From Candidatus Vicinibacter affinis (GTDB taxonomy: Bacteria > Bacteroidota > Bacteroidia > Chitinophagales > Saprospiraceae), in the NCBI GenBank assembly GCA_016714365.1, contig JADJNH010000005.1, positions 2,022,501 through 2,086,500 of the forward strand: a DNA stretch of 64,000 nt, in the 5' to 3' direction. Shown in pieces: positions 18,742 through 27,696 of the stretch. Numbering within the stretch: position 1 is the first letter of the stretch; each line of letters starts with the position of its first letter. The notes below the pieces were generated by a model. It had not been told where the DNA came from. It searched no databases and worked only from the letters and a program-made list of their open reading frames with translations. The translations under genes were made by a program, and so were the position numbers.

Positions 18742-19431
18742 TTACTTATTTTTTACGGTTTTCATTTGAACTATGTCCACCAAGAAAGCAAATGCCATGG
18801 AGAAATAGATATATCCTTTTGGTATCTCGAATTGAAACCCTTCAGCAAGTAAAGAAACACCAATCATCATTAAAAAGCACAATGCTAAAATTTTGAATGA
18901 TGGATGTTTTCTAATAAATTCACTTATTGGTTTGGATGCAAACAACATGATGATTACAGTAACAATTACTGCAGTATACATCACCCAAAGTTCTTGAACC
19001 ATTCCAACGGCTGTAATAATGGAGTCTATAGAAAATACCAAGTCTAATATTATTACCTCTGTAAGCAATCGTTTAAAACTGGCTTTATTTGGAATTAATG
19101 GTTCGTCGTCTTTACTTATTTCGGTTTTGTAATAAATTTCTTTTACGCTTTTATAAATAAGAAACAGGCCTCCCAAAATTAATATAAGTCCTTTTCCTGA
19201 AAAGTCAACTTCAAATAGCGTGAATATGGTTTTATCTAATTTTAAAATCCAGGAAATAAGAGCCAAAAGGCCAAGTCGCATAAGCATTGCCATGGCAATT
19301 CCCCAGAATCTGAGTTTGTTTCTCTGATTTTCGTGAAGTTTATCGGCTAAAATAGATATAAAAATTATGTTGTCGATCCCCAGTATTACTTCAAGACTAA
19401 TCAATGACAGTAAAGGTATTAACCATTCCAT
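18742..19431 (-). CDS. TerC/Alx family integral membrane protein
   Basis: This 229-residue protein has about seven transmembrane helices. It carries the family's acidic motifs EVILGIDNIIF in helix 1 and DLVFSIDSIITA in the middle. TerC/Alx relatives are linked to manganese export and tellurite resistance, and some load metal onto exported proteins. Here the gene follows the TolC gene by 37 bp and precedes Fic by 1 bp. Its place in an export operon suggests it supplies or removes a metal for the exported product, which is inference. Confidence 0.9.
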   Translation of the reverse strand: MEWLIPLLSLISLEVILGIDNIIFISILADKLHENQRNKLRFWGIAMAMLMRLGLLALISWILKLDKTIFTLFEVDFSGKGLILILGGLFLIYKSVKEIYYKTEISKDDEPLIPNKASFKRLLTEVIILDLVFSIDSIITAVGMVQELWVMYTAVIVTVIIMLFASKPISEFIRKHPSFKILALCFLMMIGVSLLAEGFQFEIPKGYIYFSMAFAFLVDIVQMKTVKNK

Positions 19432-19468
19432 AGATATGTTTTATTAAATCAAATATTGTTTTTACTTT

Positions 19469-20869
19469 TTATTTCAATAAGCCAGTGCTCCATTGAAGCG
19501 CATAAATAGTTTTATAGTATTTGGTTTTTAATTCAATTAATTTACGTTCAATTTCCAAAACTTTATTTTCTCTCGAATTTATCAGAAATAATGAGCTTTC
19601 GCCATTCCTAAATAAAGACTCTTCGGCTTTTAACATGGTCTTAAAATTACTCAACATCGCACTGTGTAGCTTTACTTGGTTTTTAAGTATGACAAATTCA
19701 TTGTGATAGTTTTGAATTTTCAATTCTATATTTTGTAATTTTTGACTCTGATTGATTTTATTTTCTTCGATTTTTAGTTTGACCTTTTTGTATTCTCCCC
19801 GGCCTTGAGAAAACAGTAATGGCATCTCTAATTTGAAACCGTATTGAAAATTATTTTGAAAAAATATGCCGTCGGTGTTGAAGGCATTGTAACCTTTGCT
19901 TAAATGATTGTATTTGAAATCAAGTTCGGGCAATAATTCTTGAAATTTTAATTTTTTATCAATTCCTAAAACTTCAAATTTTTGACTATATATTTTCAAT
20001 TCAGGATGAAATTGTCGTGCATATTCCTTTAGGTCTGTTAGATTGAGCTGAAACGCTTCAATATTTGATTCATTTTCCCATCCCTGCTGAGGCATGGTGT
20101 TTGCGGGTAATTGATATGGCGTGTTATTGGCTTTCCACAAGAAAGCACTCATGGCTATGCTTTCGCTTTGATATATCAACCAACTTTCATTTTTCTGAGA
20201 TTCAAATATTTGAAGTTGGGTCATCGCCTCAATGGTATCTATAGAAGGACGCTCTCCATTTTTCCACATTTTTTTTATCATCTCAAAACGCTGCAAACTT
20301 ATACTAAGATTTTTGTCTACTATCTGATAATTCTGATAGGCATTTACCCACTGCCAATATTGACTGGCAGCTTCCATCATAATGTTATTAATCAAAGCTA
20401 TTTGTTCTGTATAAGTCATTTCTTTATACAATTTGGCTTGCATAAGATAAGCACTGCGCTTTTGTATGACTAAATTTTTGATCAATGGAATGCTTATACC
20501 TAAGTAACTTGATTTTCCGAATGTTTCGGTAGGGTCTATGCGATTACCCGACAAGTTTTCTACACCTGCCATGATGTCCACACCATACCAAAGAGGTATT
20601 GTTATGTTGGGGTTGAAATAGTTGTAATATTCTGTATTTAAAAAAGTTTTATTTGAAGTGATGTTGCTGATTATTGGATTGAAAGCACCTCGAGCTATCA
20701 AAATATCTGCTTCGGATTTTTTGATAGCGATGTTGGATAATTTTACCGCAGGATGGTATTGCCTTACAATTTCTAAAAATTCTTCAATATTTAGTGTAGT
20801 ACTATCTTTTTGCGCAAAAAGATAATTAGAGCTTAATATGACCAGGAGTAAAAGAAATGATTTTTTCAT
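19469..20869 (-). CDS. TolC-family outer membrane efflux protein
   Basis: This 466-residue protein has a signal peptide (MKKSFLLLLVILSSNYLFAQ) and two long helical, coiled-coil-like repeats typical of TolC, with the KLSNIAIKKSEADILIARG segment near residue 40 and a matching second repeat near 345. It should form the outer-membrane trimer and periplasmic tunnel for the adjacent ABC/membrane-fusion pair. It lies 13 bp downstream of the membrane fusion gene. Confidence 0.88.
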   Translation of the reverse strand: MKKSFLLLLVILSSNYLFAQKDSTTLNIEEFLEIVRQYHPAVKLSNIAIKKSEADILIARGAFNPIISNITSNKTFLNTEYYNYFNPNITIPLWYGVDIMAGVENLSGNRIDPTETFGKSSYLGISIPLIKNLVIQKRSAYLMQAKLYKEMTYTEQIALINNIMMEAASQYWQWVNAYQNYQIVDKNLSISLQRFEMIKKMWKNGERPSIDTIEAMTQLQIFESQKNESWLIYQSESIAMSAFLWKANNTPYQLPANTMPQQGWENESNIEAFQLNLTDLKEYARQFHPELKIYSQKFEVLGIDKKLKFQELLPELDFKYNHLSKGYNAFNTDGIFFQNNFQYGFKLEMPLLFSQGRGEYKKVKLKIEENKINQSQKLQNIELKIQNYHNEFVILKNQVKLHSAMLSNFKTMLKAEESLFRNGESSLFLINSRENKVLEIERKLIELKTKYYKTIYALQWSTGLLK

Positions 20870-20882
20870 TTATTGTCTTCCG

Positions 20883-22184
20883 TTAATATTTTTTTTGAAT
20901 ATAAAAATCAACTGGAAACCCATTCACATTTCTCCATAATTCATACCATATGGATACGTCTTTTAATAGGAGGATGCCATGAGCGCCTGTTCCAATTTTT
21001 AATTGTTCCGGCCATTTTTTTATGGAGCTGTCTTCTGCTACCAATACTCTGTACATACCATTGGGGCCAATAGCATTTTCAAATGAAGTTATCCTTCCTG
21101 CAAAAGTACCATAACTTCCATTCGGCCATCCACTAAAAACTATAGCGGGGTATCCATCAAAAGTAAAGCGAACAGGCTGTCCTATGTTGATTAGAGGTAA
21201 ATCCATTGGTCTTATAAACATTTCTATTGCATAATCAACTCTTGTAGGGACTATAATCGCAATGGTCTCCCCATCTTTTAAAATCTCACCAATACCTGAT
21301 TTGTTCGCTTGCACGATTTGACCGTCCTGAGAAGCTGTTACAATGTACATGCCGTTTCGTATAGTGTAGTTACTAACTTGATTTTCAAGTTTAGCAACAT
21401 CAGCCTGAGTACTGGCGATTTGACTTAAATTCTGATATTTATCACCCTCTGCTTTATTTATTTTTTCAGCATACTCTTGCTCTACACCATTTTTTTCTAT
21501 TCGTATATTTATTAGTTCCTGTTTTGTCTGGGCAATTTTATTTTCTGTAATTATTTTTTTAGATACAGCATTTTGATATTGTATATTTCTTTGTTGTAAT
21601 TGAGTCTGAGAAACCAATCCTTCATCAAACATTTTAAGTTGTCTTTCGTATTGATTTTTAAGCAATGTGACTTCGTTTTCATTGGCGACTAATTCTGCAT
21701 TTTCTGCTTCTAATTTATTGTTGATTTGACTAATTTTGTTATCCAGTTGTTGAATTTTATAATTTTTGGCTTGTATTAGATTGCCAATTTGCATTTCGGT
21801 TGTACCTATTTTTCCTTTATAATAAGTGATGCTTCCTTTTTTTGCGTCAACTTGACTTTGTGTTCTGGTGATTAAATTAGGGTCCAGGTAATCCTCTTTT
21901 ATTTCCGTTAAAATTATAATTGTATCACCTTTTTTTACAAAATCACCCTCTTTGATCTTCCATTGGCTGATTTTTCCAGGGATAGGTGAATTTACTTTTT
22001 GCGGACGTTGTTCTTGGCTTAGCGTAGTGATATTGCCAATGGTTTTTATATTTTGTGTCCAAGGCAAAAAAAGAAATAATACCAATAGCAGAATTAATGT
22101 CCAGAAGTAGTATTTTATTCTGGATTTTTGATGAATTAAATATATAGCATCAAAAGATTTTAATGGGATATTGTATTGATTCAT
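20883..22184 (-). CDS. HlyD-family membrane fusion (periplasmic adaptor) protein
   Basis: A single transmembrane helix (FWTLILLLVLFLFLPW, near residues 27-43) is followed by a lipoyl/barrel-sandwich half motif (VNSPIPGKISQWKIKEGDFVKKGD). A long coiled coil covers about residues 105-255, and the second lipoyl half follows (YIVTASQDGQIVQANKSGIGEILKDGE). This is the classic layout of type I secretion or efflux adaptors. It starts 3 bp after the ABC gene and precedes the TolC gene by 13 bp, so the three should form one tripartite complex. The substrate is unknown. Confidence 0.9.
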   Translation of the reverse strand: MNQYNIPLKSFDAIYLIHQKSRIKYYFWTLILLLVLFLFLPWTQNIKTIGNITTLSQEQRPQKVNSPIPGKISQWKIKEGDFVKKGDTIIILTEIKEDYLDPNLITRTQSQVDAKKGSITYYKGKIGTTEMQIGNLIQAKNYKIQQLDNKISQINNKLEAENAELVANENEVTLLKNQYERQLKMFDEGLVSQTQLQQRNIQYQNAVSKKIITENKIAQTKQELINIRIEKNGVEQEYAEKINKAEGDKYQNLSQIASTQADVAKLENQVSNYTIRNGMYIVTASQDGQIVQANKSGIGEILKDGETIAIIVPTRVDYAIEMFIRPMDLPLINIGQPVRFTFDGYPAIVFSGWPNGSYGTFAGRITSFENAIGPNGMYRVLVAEDSSIKKWPEQLKIGTGAHGILLLKDVSIWYELWRNVNGFPVDFYIQKKY

Positions 22185-22187
22185 TTT

Positions 22188-23843
22188 CTATTTTTTTATG
22201 ATGGCATTTCCTTTGTTTAGATGAATATGATGCTTACATAAATTGGCAAAATCATTGTCATTTGTTGAGACGACAATTGTTTTGTTTTTCGATTCTTCTA
22301 AAAGGTATGCCTGGAGTCTTTTTTTAACATTTTCATCTAACCCAATCCAAGGCTCCTCCATAATTATTAGCAATGGATTGTGAATAAGTGATTGCAACAG
22401 CAGTATTTTTCTTGTAACAGAAGTAGGTAAAGATTTTCCTAATGGGTCAATTTTTTCAGTTAAATTTGACGGGAATCGATGAATAATATTTTCAAAGCCT
22501 AATTTTTTAGATAGTTCCATTATGCTCTCAGTTGTAATTTCTTTTTTGCCAAGGGAAATATTTTCAAATACCGTTCCCTCAAAAAGTTCTTGTTCATAAA
22601 GCAATACACCTGTTTGTTTTCTAAGGCTTTGTAAGGTGTAATTCTGCAATGGTATGTCATTCAAAGTTATGTAACCATCAAAGCTTTTATAGGCCCCTGT
22701 TAATAATTTTAGTAAAGTAGATTTTCCGCTATTTTCTTCTCCAGAGATGCATGTTATACTGTTTGGATGTATTAAAAGTGATAAGTTTGTAAATACTTTT
22801 TGATTTTCATTGTATGAAAAACTCAAATTATTTATTTCAATTTTTAATTCATTGGCTTTGAAGTCAATTTTTCCATCTTTCTCAAGAGAATCGTTGAGTA
22901 CAGAGTCTAGTTTATAAAGTCCTGTAATTACATCATATATATGTTCCAGACTAATGATTAGTTTTTCTAAAGAGTTGATAATCGTAATGATGACAATTTC
23001 TGCAGCAACAAATTGTCCAATATTTATTTTTTGGTTAAACAATAAATAAGAACCTAAAATAAGCATTACGGCAGTAATCGCAATTTTAAATATGAGCAAA
23101 GATTTAAATTGAAAAAGCAGAACATTAAAATGGGCAGTTCTTGCCGATAAGTATTTTTCTAATTTTTCATCTGTTTTTATTAAATTGATATTGGTGCCTT
23201 GGCTATATTTGATTGATTTTATTACGCGCCCCATTTCTTCTAGCCATCCCAGTACTTTGTATTTGTAATTACTTTCTTTCATGCTGGTTTCCAATCCTTT
23301 TTTGCTAGTCAACTTAAATAGCACCCAAATGATGAATATTAAAGTTAATGAAAAAAGAAAAAACAGTGAATGATACAAGGAAAGCAAAATTAGTCCCAAT
23401 GCAATCTGAATGATTGCCGTTGGCATATCTAAAAGTATTTTGGAGATACTTTTTTGTACATTAACCACGTCAAAAAAACGATTTATTTTTTCAGGTAAAT
23501 AATAATGATCAATTTCTTTCAAATCAAGTCTTGGTATTGTTTCCGCAAAGTCAAAGGCATATCTTACAAATATCTTTTGTTGAATTTTTTCGATGATTTT
23601 CATTTGATTGATTTGAAAATATCCAACCAAAATAACACCAATTATAATGATGATGATTAATATGAAGACAGAGGTTACCAGAGTAGCCCCAAGCACAAAT
23701 CCTAAAATAGCTTGTATGCCAAGCGGGAGACTTAACTGAATTAAACCACTCAAAATAGCGTAAAAATAGATTGAGGTTATTTCCCGTCTTTCTAGTTTTA
23801 TGAATTCAAATAATTTATCTAGATTATATTCTTCCTTTTGCAT
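22188..23843 (-). CDS. ABC transporter, fused permease-ATPase, with degenerate ATPase motifs
   Basis: This 551-residue half-transporter has an exporter-type membrane domain (about 1-300) and a nucleotide-binding domain (about 335-551). It lacks an N-terminal C39 peptidase domain. Walker A is intact (GEENSGKS, 368-375). The signature reads LPTSVTRK (472-479) instead of LSGGQ. Walker B is LLIIMEEP, with glutamate for the usual aspartate and the second glutamate kept. The H-loop histidine is asparagine (STND, near 528) and the Q-loop lacks a clear glutamine. It starts the ABC-HlyD-TolC-TerC-Fic run. The deviations suggest altered ATP use, though membrane and partner context indicate a real transporter. 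Confidence 0.88.
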   Translation of the reverse strand: MQKEEYNLDKLFEFIKLERREITSIYFYAILSGLIQLSLPLGIQAILGFVLGATLVTSVFILIIIIIIGVILVGYFQINQMKIIEKIQQKIFVRYAFDFAETIPRLDLKEIDHYYLPEKINRFFDVVNVQKSISKILLDMPTAIIQIALGLILLSLYHSLFFLFSLTLIFIIWVLFKLTSKKGLETSMKESNYKYKVLGWLEEMGRVIKSIKYSQGTNINLIKTDEKLEKYLSARTAHFNVLLFQFKSLLIFKIAITAVMLILGSYLLFNQKINIGQFVAAEIVIITIINSLEKLIISLEHIYDVITGLYKLDSVLNDSLEKDGKIDFKANELKIEINNLSFSYNENQKVFTNLSLLIHPNSITCISGEENSGKSTLLKLLTGAYKSFDGYITLNDIPLQNYTLQSLRKQTGVLLYEQELFEGTVFENISLGKKEITTESIMELSKKLGFENIIHRFPSNLTEKIDPLGKSLPTSVTRKILLLQSLIHNPLLIIMEEPWIGLDENVKKRLQAYLLEESKNKTIVVSTNDNDFANLCKHHIHLNKGNAIIKK

Positions 23844-23861
23844 TTAGTTTTGAGTTTAGAT

Positions 23862-23869
23862 CAAATATA
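23862..23869 (-). promoter_or_regulatory. -7 promoter box for the ABC-HlyD-TolC-TerC-Fic operon
   Basis: The minus strand reads TATATTTG, a perfect TAnnTTTG box, 18 bp upstream of the ABC gene ATG. It is the only good promoter box seen for the five-gene run. Confidence 0.55.
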
Positions 23870-24410
23870 TACATTGCAATTTCCAGGCTATATGTCAATT
23901 TTTACAAATTCAATAAACACCGTATTGGGCTCTGATGTTCAATTATTTGCAATTTATTCATAATTTAGGGTACTTAATAACAAAGTTAACACCATCCTTG
24001 GAATATTAATATGTGGACTAAAATATTTGATTTTTCTTGAGCTATAGTCTATTTTATGCCGCCATTCTTAAATTTAGGTAAAGTATGTCTGTTTAACAAT
24101 ATTATTATTATTATTTGTCGAAATATTCATGACTGTTAATTGAAGTCAATTTGATTGTCTCAAAAGGGGTGGGGTAATGAATATTCGTTGACTAGCTGCC
24201 TCCAGCAAGTATCTTAGACTTCTATTTAATATAGTTATAATTAAAGCTTGCCTTATATCTTGATGAGCATCTATGGCCTGGTTCAGTAATCAACACAAGT
24301 TCTTCCAAAAATTAACTTTTTCGACTGTATTTCTTCCTATTAGCTTAATCCAGAGTTTAGATTCAAATTTTATTAATGAATTTAATTACCAAATACAATA
24401 GTTAAATTAG
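23870..24410. other. Gene-free stretch
   Basis: No convincing gene was seen on either strand. The sequence is AT-rich and contains a short ATT repeat near 24101-24115. The decayed membrane-protein gene begins beside it. Confidence 0.5.
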
Positions 24411-24833
24411 TCAATAGAGATTATTTATTACAAATTTTCCAAATCCCTGCCATACCACCGAATATCGGGCGTAATACACCAGATCGGACAGGAGCAGTGC
24501 CATGAGCACAACTGTTTAAGGTATCCAGCTTTTCTTACTTAATAAATCTTTCCCCAGGAGGGCAGCAGCAAGAACTGTTTTGAGAGAAAGGGCAATGGTT
24601 GCAGTGTAAGCTGTTATTCCGGCTCCACCATATTCATTGAGCGTCCTGCTCAATCCCGGGCCAATCATGATCAAAGCAGTTCCAACCATAAAACGCATAT
24701 GTTTAAAGGAATCTTTTTTATAAATAATGGCAAAGGAATAGAATAAAACAAAACCGAACAATTGCATCCAGGTATTTGATTGCCAGGAAAATACTTCTTC
24801 AGACTTTGAAAATTTGATCGGTTGTAATATTGT
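24411..24833 (-). pseudogene. Truncated, frameshifted remnant of a membrane-protein gene
   Basis: The longest intact piece (24516-24767) encodes 83 residues with hydrophobic helices (MQLFGFVLFYSFAIIYKK, RFMVGTALIMIGPGLSR). Protein-like sequence continues upstream of its ATG without a start codon (QPIKFSKSEEVFSWQSNTW) to a TAA at 24834-24836. It also resumes downstream in another frame after SKKSWIP (TVVLMALLLSDLVYYARYSV, then WQGFGKFVINNLY and a stop at 24411). The coding trace is thus continuous across at least one frameshift and lacks its 5' end. The family was not identified. A functional 83-residue protein is unlikely. Confidence 0.65.
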
Positions 24834-25070
24834 TTAATCTTAACAGCCGAACCAAAAGCAGACTCTATAAAGATTATTAGTCAGTTTAACAATAGAAATG
24901 GATGCAAATCATAATTTTGCATCAAATGTATAAGTCTAAATAGAATAGATAATCTGATTCTGTACAGTTTCCTTAAATGTCAGCCTGGTATTAGCAATTG
25001 CTATTACATTTTTAATCAAGTATGTGTTAGAAATCTTTCTCTGGTAAGAATTGCTGATTCAGGGCGAAGT

Positions 25071-25985
25071 TTAAAAATTAATTTTATATTCTAAATTCAC
25101 CACAAAACTCCTGGTCAAACCATCGGGTCTAACATCTCTCACGACAAAGGGTACGCCGGCATTTAGCTGGAGGGCATTTCGTTGATTCAATTCATAATCA
25201 ATGTATAAGTTGCCGTTGAGTGTTAAGCCTTGTGAACCGCTTATTTCTTTTTCAACACCTGTTATATCTGTATATTGATCATTGGCCAAGTGGTAAATCG
25301 GCAATAGGCTGGGTGTTAAAGTTAATTTCTGTCCGATGTTAAAAGGGTAGGAGACTCTTAGTAAAATATCTCCACTGCGGATAAATTTATTGGTGGATTG
25401 GAAATTTCGAAGCGGTGAACCTGCAGGATAATTTTCTGCCAAAAATTCATTTTTATTTTGGCTGAGAGGCTGTTGGAGTGCAAGAACAAAACTAATTTTA
25501 TTAAATTCGTATCCCCCGCCAAGAATTAGGTCAAAGGTTCCTAAGCTTGATTGATAATCCATGGACAGGGGCAAACTGTTGTCTTTTCTATTGCCATTTG
25601 CAAGAGGAATTTTGGTTCCCAGCGTCAACTTAAACCTTTTGAAAATTGAGAGCTTACCTGTCAAGAAGAGGTCACTCACCCCAAATACTGATAAATCATT
25701 GCCATTTTGAGCCAGGGTATTGATTCTGGCATCCAGCCCAAATTTGTTTGTTATTTGTCTGTTGTATTCCATGTAATTTCCCCATACTGATATGGAATTG
25801 TCCGCACTTCCTATGAAAGCTCCTATTTTAATTTGATTGTTTTTTACAAGTTCAGTTTCTTGTTTGGATGGTTTAAAACTATTGAGCGTGCAAAATCCTG
25901 CGTCGCTGCATCCTTGTCCAAATACCATTTGGGTGATGGCACTCAGGGTTATTAGTACGAATGAATTAAAAATATTTTTTTCCAT
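25071..25985 (-). CDS. Putative outer-membrane beta-barrel protein
   Basis: The 304-residue product has a signal peptide (to about residue 24, VFGQG) and then the conserved-looking segment CSDAGFCTLNS. The rest is a series of alternating amphipathic strands (KFGLDARINTLAQNG, FKLTLGTKIPLANG, LTLTPSLLPIYHLA) ending in YKIN-F, an aromatic-terminal strand typical of outer-membrane barrels. It resembles uncharacterised barrel proteins of Bacteroidota. The substrate, if any, is unknown. The gene appears monocistronic, 73 bp upstream of a T9SS protein gene on the same strand. Confidence 0.65.
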   Translation of the reverse strand: MEKNIFNSFVLITLSAITQMVFGQGCSDAGFCTLNSFKPSKQETELVKNNQIKIGAFIGSADNSISVWGNYMEYNRQITNKFGLDARINTLAQNGNDLSVFGVSDLFLTGKLSIFKRFKLTLGTKIPLANGNRKDNSLPLSMDYQSSLGTFDLILGGGYEFNKISFVLALQQPLSQNKNEFLAENYPAGSPLRNFQSTNKFIRSGDILLRVSYPFNIGQKLTLTPSLLPIYHLANDQYTDITGVEKEISGSQGLTLNGNLYIDYELNQRNALQLNAGVPFVVRDVRPDGLTRSFVVNLEYKINF

Positions 25986-26058
25986 ATAGTTCTTAAGGTT
26001 GTGATTTATTCTTTTGAAAAATTAAAATATGATAAGCAATCTATGAAATTCTGAAACT

Positions 26059-27108
26059 CTATTTTATAAGTAACATCTTACGACTGATTAACCCATCGTT
26101 GAATTGAATGTTGCAATGGTACAATCCAGCCGGAAATTGTTCTGCATCCCAAACTATATGATGTTTTCCACTTTCTTTTATTGCATGGAGTAGGGTTGTA
26201 CATTTAAATCCTGATTCATTAAAAATGCTGAGCTGTACCATACCTTTCGATGGGATTTCGAAGCTGATGTTGGCCTTTTGATGGAAAGGGTTTGGAAAAT
26301 GATTAATTACAAAATTGGTTTGAATTGCTTCAGGTTTAGTTGCACTCACTGGGTTCAAAACGCTGGTGGCCCATGAGTTTCCCACCCGGATACCATCTAT
26401 TTGGAGGGAGCACCCGGTAAGGCCGGATTGTGCATAGTTGTTGACCAATACCACGCTTGCCTGTCCGGTATAATCATCACCATCAATGGTCGTTGCCATA
26501 GGTTTTATTGGTTCGACCGCAGGGACCCCTCTTTCAAAAACATACAAGGAAGATGAGTCATTGGCCACTCCCTGTTTGATGGAATACTTCAGCACGATGA
26601 GATAGGTTTTTTGTATTTCAAATACGGCATTGGCATAATTGATATCTTTCTCGATTTGCTTTTGTACACCGAGATTAAAGGTCCTGTTAGAAAGCCTTTT
26701 AATGCTTAGGCTCGTATTCAGATTGGTGCCACCGGAATTGGGATTGAAGGCAATGCAATATCCTTCTGTGACAGTAGCCGGCAAACTATCCACCCGAAAC
26801 ATAAAAGATAAATAGGCTGCCCCCGAAGTAACCGGCTCACTAAAGTGGTGATAAAGTACATCCCCGTTGCCGGAGTTGGAAATCAGACAACTATTGCCCC
26901 TGCCTGAACCTGCATAATCCTTGTATTCAAGTCCCGGGCTTACTACTTTAATATTGTATTCTAAATCAATACCGGATCTAAACCATTCCCCTGAATTTTC
27001 AAGGCTGTCCACAGGAGCGTAGATAAAATCTTCTGTGAATAGATTCTGGGCACTTATTTCAATGGTAAGCATCCAAATGAAAGTTAAAATACAGTAGATG
27101 TTTTTCAT
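26059..27108 (-). CDS. Secreted protein with T9SS type A sorting domain
   Basis: This 349-residue exported protein has a signal peptide (MKNIYCILTFIWMLTIEISAQ). Residues from about 25 to 250 form one beta-rich domain of the concanavalin/laminin-G kind (LFTEDFIYAPVDSLENSGEW, YLSFMFRVDSLPATVTEGY). The C-terminal 80 residues are a T9SS sorting domain (INHFPNPFHQKANISFEIP, ending SRKMLLIK). It should be exported and released or anchored at the cell surface. No catalytic motif was seen and the ligand is unknown. Confidence 0.8.
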   Translation of the reverse strand: MKNIYCILTFIWMLTIEISAQNLFTEDFIYAPVDSLENSGEWFRSGIDLEYNIKVVSPGLEYKDYAGSGRGNSCLISNSGNGDVLYHHFSEPVTSGAAYLSFMFRVDSLPATVTEGYCIAFNPNSGGTNLNTSLSIKRLSNRTFNLGVQKQIEKDINYANAVFEIQKTYLIVLKYSIKQGVANDSSSLYVFERGVPAVEPIKPMATTIDGDDYTGQASVVLVNNYAQSGLTGCSLQIDGIRVGNSWATSVLNPVSATKPEAIQTNFVINHFPNPFHQKANISFEIPSKGMVQLSIFNESGFKCTTLLHAIKESGKHHIVWDAEQFPAGLYHCNIQFNDGLISRKMLLIK

Positions 27109-27217
27109 GTTTTGATAATTTTTGCGAAATTATAATCTGTTTGCAAAAAATAAGTTGTAAATATCAAAAAAAAGTAAAATAATTTTAATTTTTTAAATGC
27201 CTAATGATGAATTCATC

Positions 27218-27682
27218 CTATCTAAAGGCCTTGTAAAATTCTGCCCGATCGTATTCATATTTTAATAATTTTTCAACAGGGATGTCCAGCATCACACTGG
27301 ATTTATGTTCATAGTCTTCTGGATATTTATTTTTAAAGTATTGAATAATGATGTCATATGTGTAAGGATGGTCGAAGTCTTTTTTTAGAAAATTAAGATC
27401 AATTGATTTTTTATTTGGATTGGATGTTCTCCATGAATTATACAGGTAGAAATAGTAGACCACAATTTTTAAGCAAATTTCATGGAGGTCTTCTGCATTA
27501 ATTTTATCTTCGGATGGCTTAATGAAATGTTTTTGTACAATTTCAAAATTGGATTGAAGGATCTCCGTAGTCTCCGAAATGTTTTGACCGGGCAATGGGA
27601 ATTCACCGGAGGAGGTAGTTAGGGTTAAGCCATGAATGTTTTCGGTCAGTTCAATTTTTATATTTTCAATAAAAAATACCAT
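27218..27682 (-). CDS. Hypothetical protein
   Basis: This 154-residue soluble protein has no signal peptide and no recognised family. It is acidic and lysine-rich and predicted mostly helical after residue 35. It lies 14 bp downstream of a membrane-protein gene on the same strand, so the two are probably co-transcribed and may act together. Codon usage looks like that of its neighbours. Confidence 0.6.
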   Translation of the reverse strand: MVFFIENIKIELTENIHGLTLTTSSGEFPLPGQNISETTEILQSNFEIVQKHFIKPSEDKINAEDLHEICLKIVVYYFYLYNSWRTSNPNKKSIDLNFLKKDFDHPYTYDIIIQYFKNKYPEDYEHKSSVMLDIPVEKLLKYEYDRAEFYKAFR

Positions 27683-27696
27683 GAAGAAGGAAGTTT

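Noticed and set aside
18742..19431. TerC as a tellurite-resistance gene
   Set aside because: No other ter genes are present. The family is mostly linked to manganese or metal handling, so no tellurite role is claimed.
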